Position numbers and translations under genes: made by a program. Positions 6,223 through 6,805 of a stretch of DNA of 6,805 nt are shown here, one piece after another. The notes under the pieces are model-generated. The model saw only the letters and a program-made list of their open reading frames with translations. It did no database searches and was not told where the DNA came from. Position 1 is the stretch's first letter. Every line of letters starts with the position of its first letter. The stretch comes from Alphaproteobacteria bacterium (GTDB lineage: Bacteria > Pseudomonadota > Alphaproteobacteria > Sphingomonadales > Rhodothalassiaceae): assembly GCA_003694205.1 (NCBI GenBank), contig RFKS01000241.1:1-6805 (forward strand). Direction: 5' to 3'.

Positions 6223-6805
6223 ATGAGTCGTGATCCTCTCGATATCGTGCCCGCCGGGCGGACGGTTCGGCTCGCTGCGCTCAAGGCCATGCTCAATGCC
6301 GGGGTGGGAGCGGGGACGGCGGCGGCAGCATCCCCGCCGGTGGTGCGGGAACGCAGCCTGTCGCTCGGCGTGCCGGTGATCGACCACGCCCTCGCCCACC
6401 TGCCGGCCGCGGCGGTGCATGAGCTGGTGCCCGAAAGCGGGTGCGATGTCGCCGCGGCGACGGGCTTTCTGCTCGCGCTGGCGCTCACGCTCAGGCGGGA
6501 TGACGCGACAGCCGACCGCCCGATCCTGTGGCTGACGCGACGCGGCGCGCTTCAGGAGGCGGGTGCGCTCTCGGGCCACGGGCTCGTCGATCTCGGCGTC
6601 GATCCGGGGCGCCTCATCCTCGCCGCCGCCCGCCGCGACGAAGATGTGCTCTGGGCGCTCGAGGAAGCGGCACGCGCGGGCGCGGTGGCGCTCGCCGTGG
6701 GCGAGGTCGCGAAGGCCGATCTCAAGGCGACGCAGCGGCTCGCGCTCGCTGCCCGCGAGCAGGGCTGTCCCGTGCTTCTGCTGCGCGAGGCGCGTGGGCT
6801 TGCCC
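6223..6805 (+). CDS. imuA: ImuA, SOS mutagenesis protein, N-terminal part (cut by window edge)
   Basis: The first 194 residues of ImuA, a RecA-like protein that acts with the polymerase-like ImuB and the error-prone polymerase DnaE2 in damage-induced mutagenesis. Seen: an N-terminal RLAALKAML segment (16-24), SLGVPVIDHALAHLP (47-61), HELVPESGCDVAAATGF (66-82), PILWLTRRGAL (100-110), GLVDLGVDPGRLILAAARRDEDVLWALEEA (120-149), VGEVAKADLKATQRLALAA (159-177) and PVLLLRE (183-189), all in the order expected for this family. The P-loop-like region at about 70-81 lacks the lysine of a true Walker A, as in other ImuA proteins. The start at 6223 gives the longest reasonable N-terminus but has no ribosome binding site; ATG 6289 is in frame but also poorly served. 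imuB and dnaE2 are expected downstream and are not visible. It is divergent from the tRNA gene. Confidence 0.92.
   Translation, partial: MSRDPLDIVPAGRTVRLAALKAMLNAGVGAGTAAAASPPVVRERSLSLGVPVIDHALAHLPAAAVHELVPESGCDVAAATGFLLALALTLRRDDATADRPILWLTRRGALQEAGALSGHGLVDLGVDPGRLILAAARRDEDVLWALEEAARAGAVALAVGEVAKADLKATQRLALAAREQGCPVLLLREARGLA

Overview
The window is chromosomal DNA from a GC-rich alphaproteobacterium. This is an inference from three things: the very high GC at third codon positions, the direct-repeat LexA box of the alphaproteobacterial type (GAAC-N7-GAAC) in front of imuA, and a zf-CHCC mini-protein of the kind common in that class. The genus cannot be told from the sequence.

Layout, left to right. 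(1) Bases 1-579, minus strand: a small zf-CHCC zinc-binding protein gene lies upstream of polA, of which only the first 96 codons (5'-3' exonuclease domain) are inside the window. (2) Bases 580-1053: a gene-poor stretch of about 470 bases. It holds a probable promoter for the zinc-finger gene, a cluster of five related palindromic repeats in alternating orientation, and a probable promoter reading right. (3) Bases 1054-3599, plus strand: a YadG-like ABC-2-type ATPase gene overlaps nadB (L-aspartate oxidase, first step of de novo NAD synthesis) by 4 bases. (4) Bases 3697-5999, plus strand: three tightly spaced genes for Tad/Flp-pilus pseudopilin-like proteins (one TadG-like, two TadE-like). No pilin, ATPase, secretin or prepilin peptidase gene lies beside them. 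(5) Bases 6025-6101, minus strand: tRNA-Arg(CCG) with encoded CCA. (6) Bases 6223-6805, plus strand: the first 194 codons of imuA, the RecA-like factor of the ImuA-ImuB-DnaE2 mutasome. It sits directly behind a LexA box that overlaps its promoter.

How the parts relate. polA and imuA both belong to DNA replication and repair but are far apart and read in opposite directions. The ABC ATPase and nadB look co-transcribed and translationally coupled, with no obvious functional link. The three tad genes form their own operon with a strong ribosome binding site. They probably encode membrane-anchored, partly disulfide-bonded components of a Tad-type surface apparatus whose core is encoded elsewhere. 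Nothing here is clearly a new system. The most interesting items are the repeat family with conserved ends and interchangeable middle hairpins, the imuA control region with a possible leaderless start, and the isolated cysteine-rich Tad cluster.
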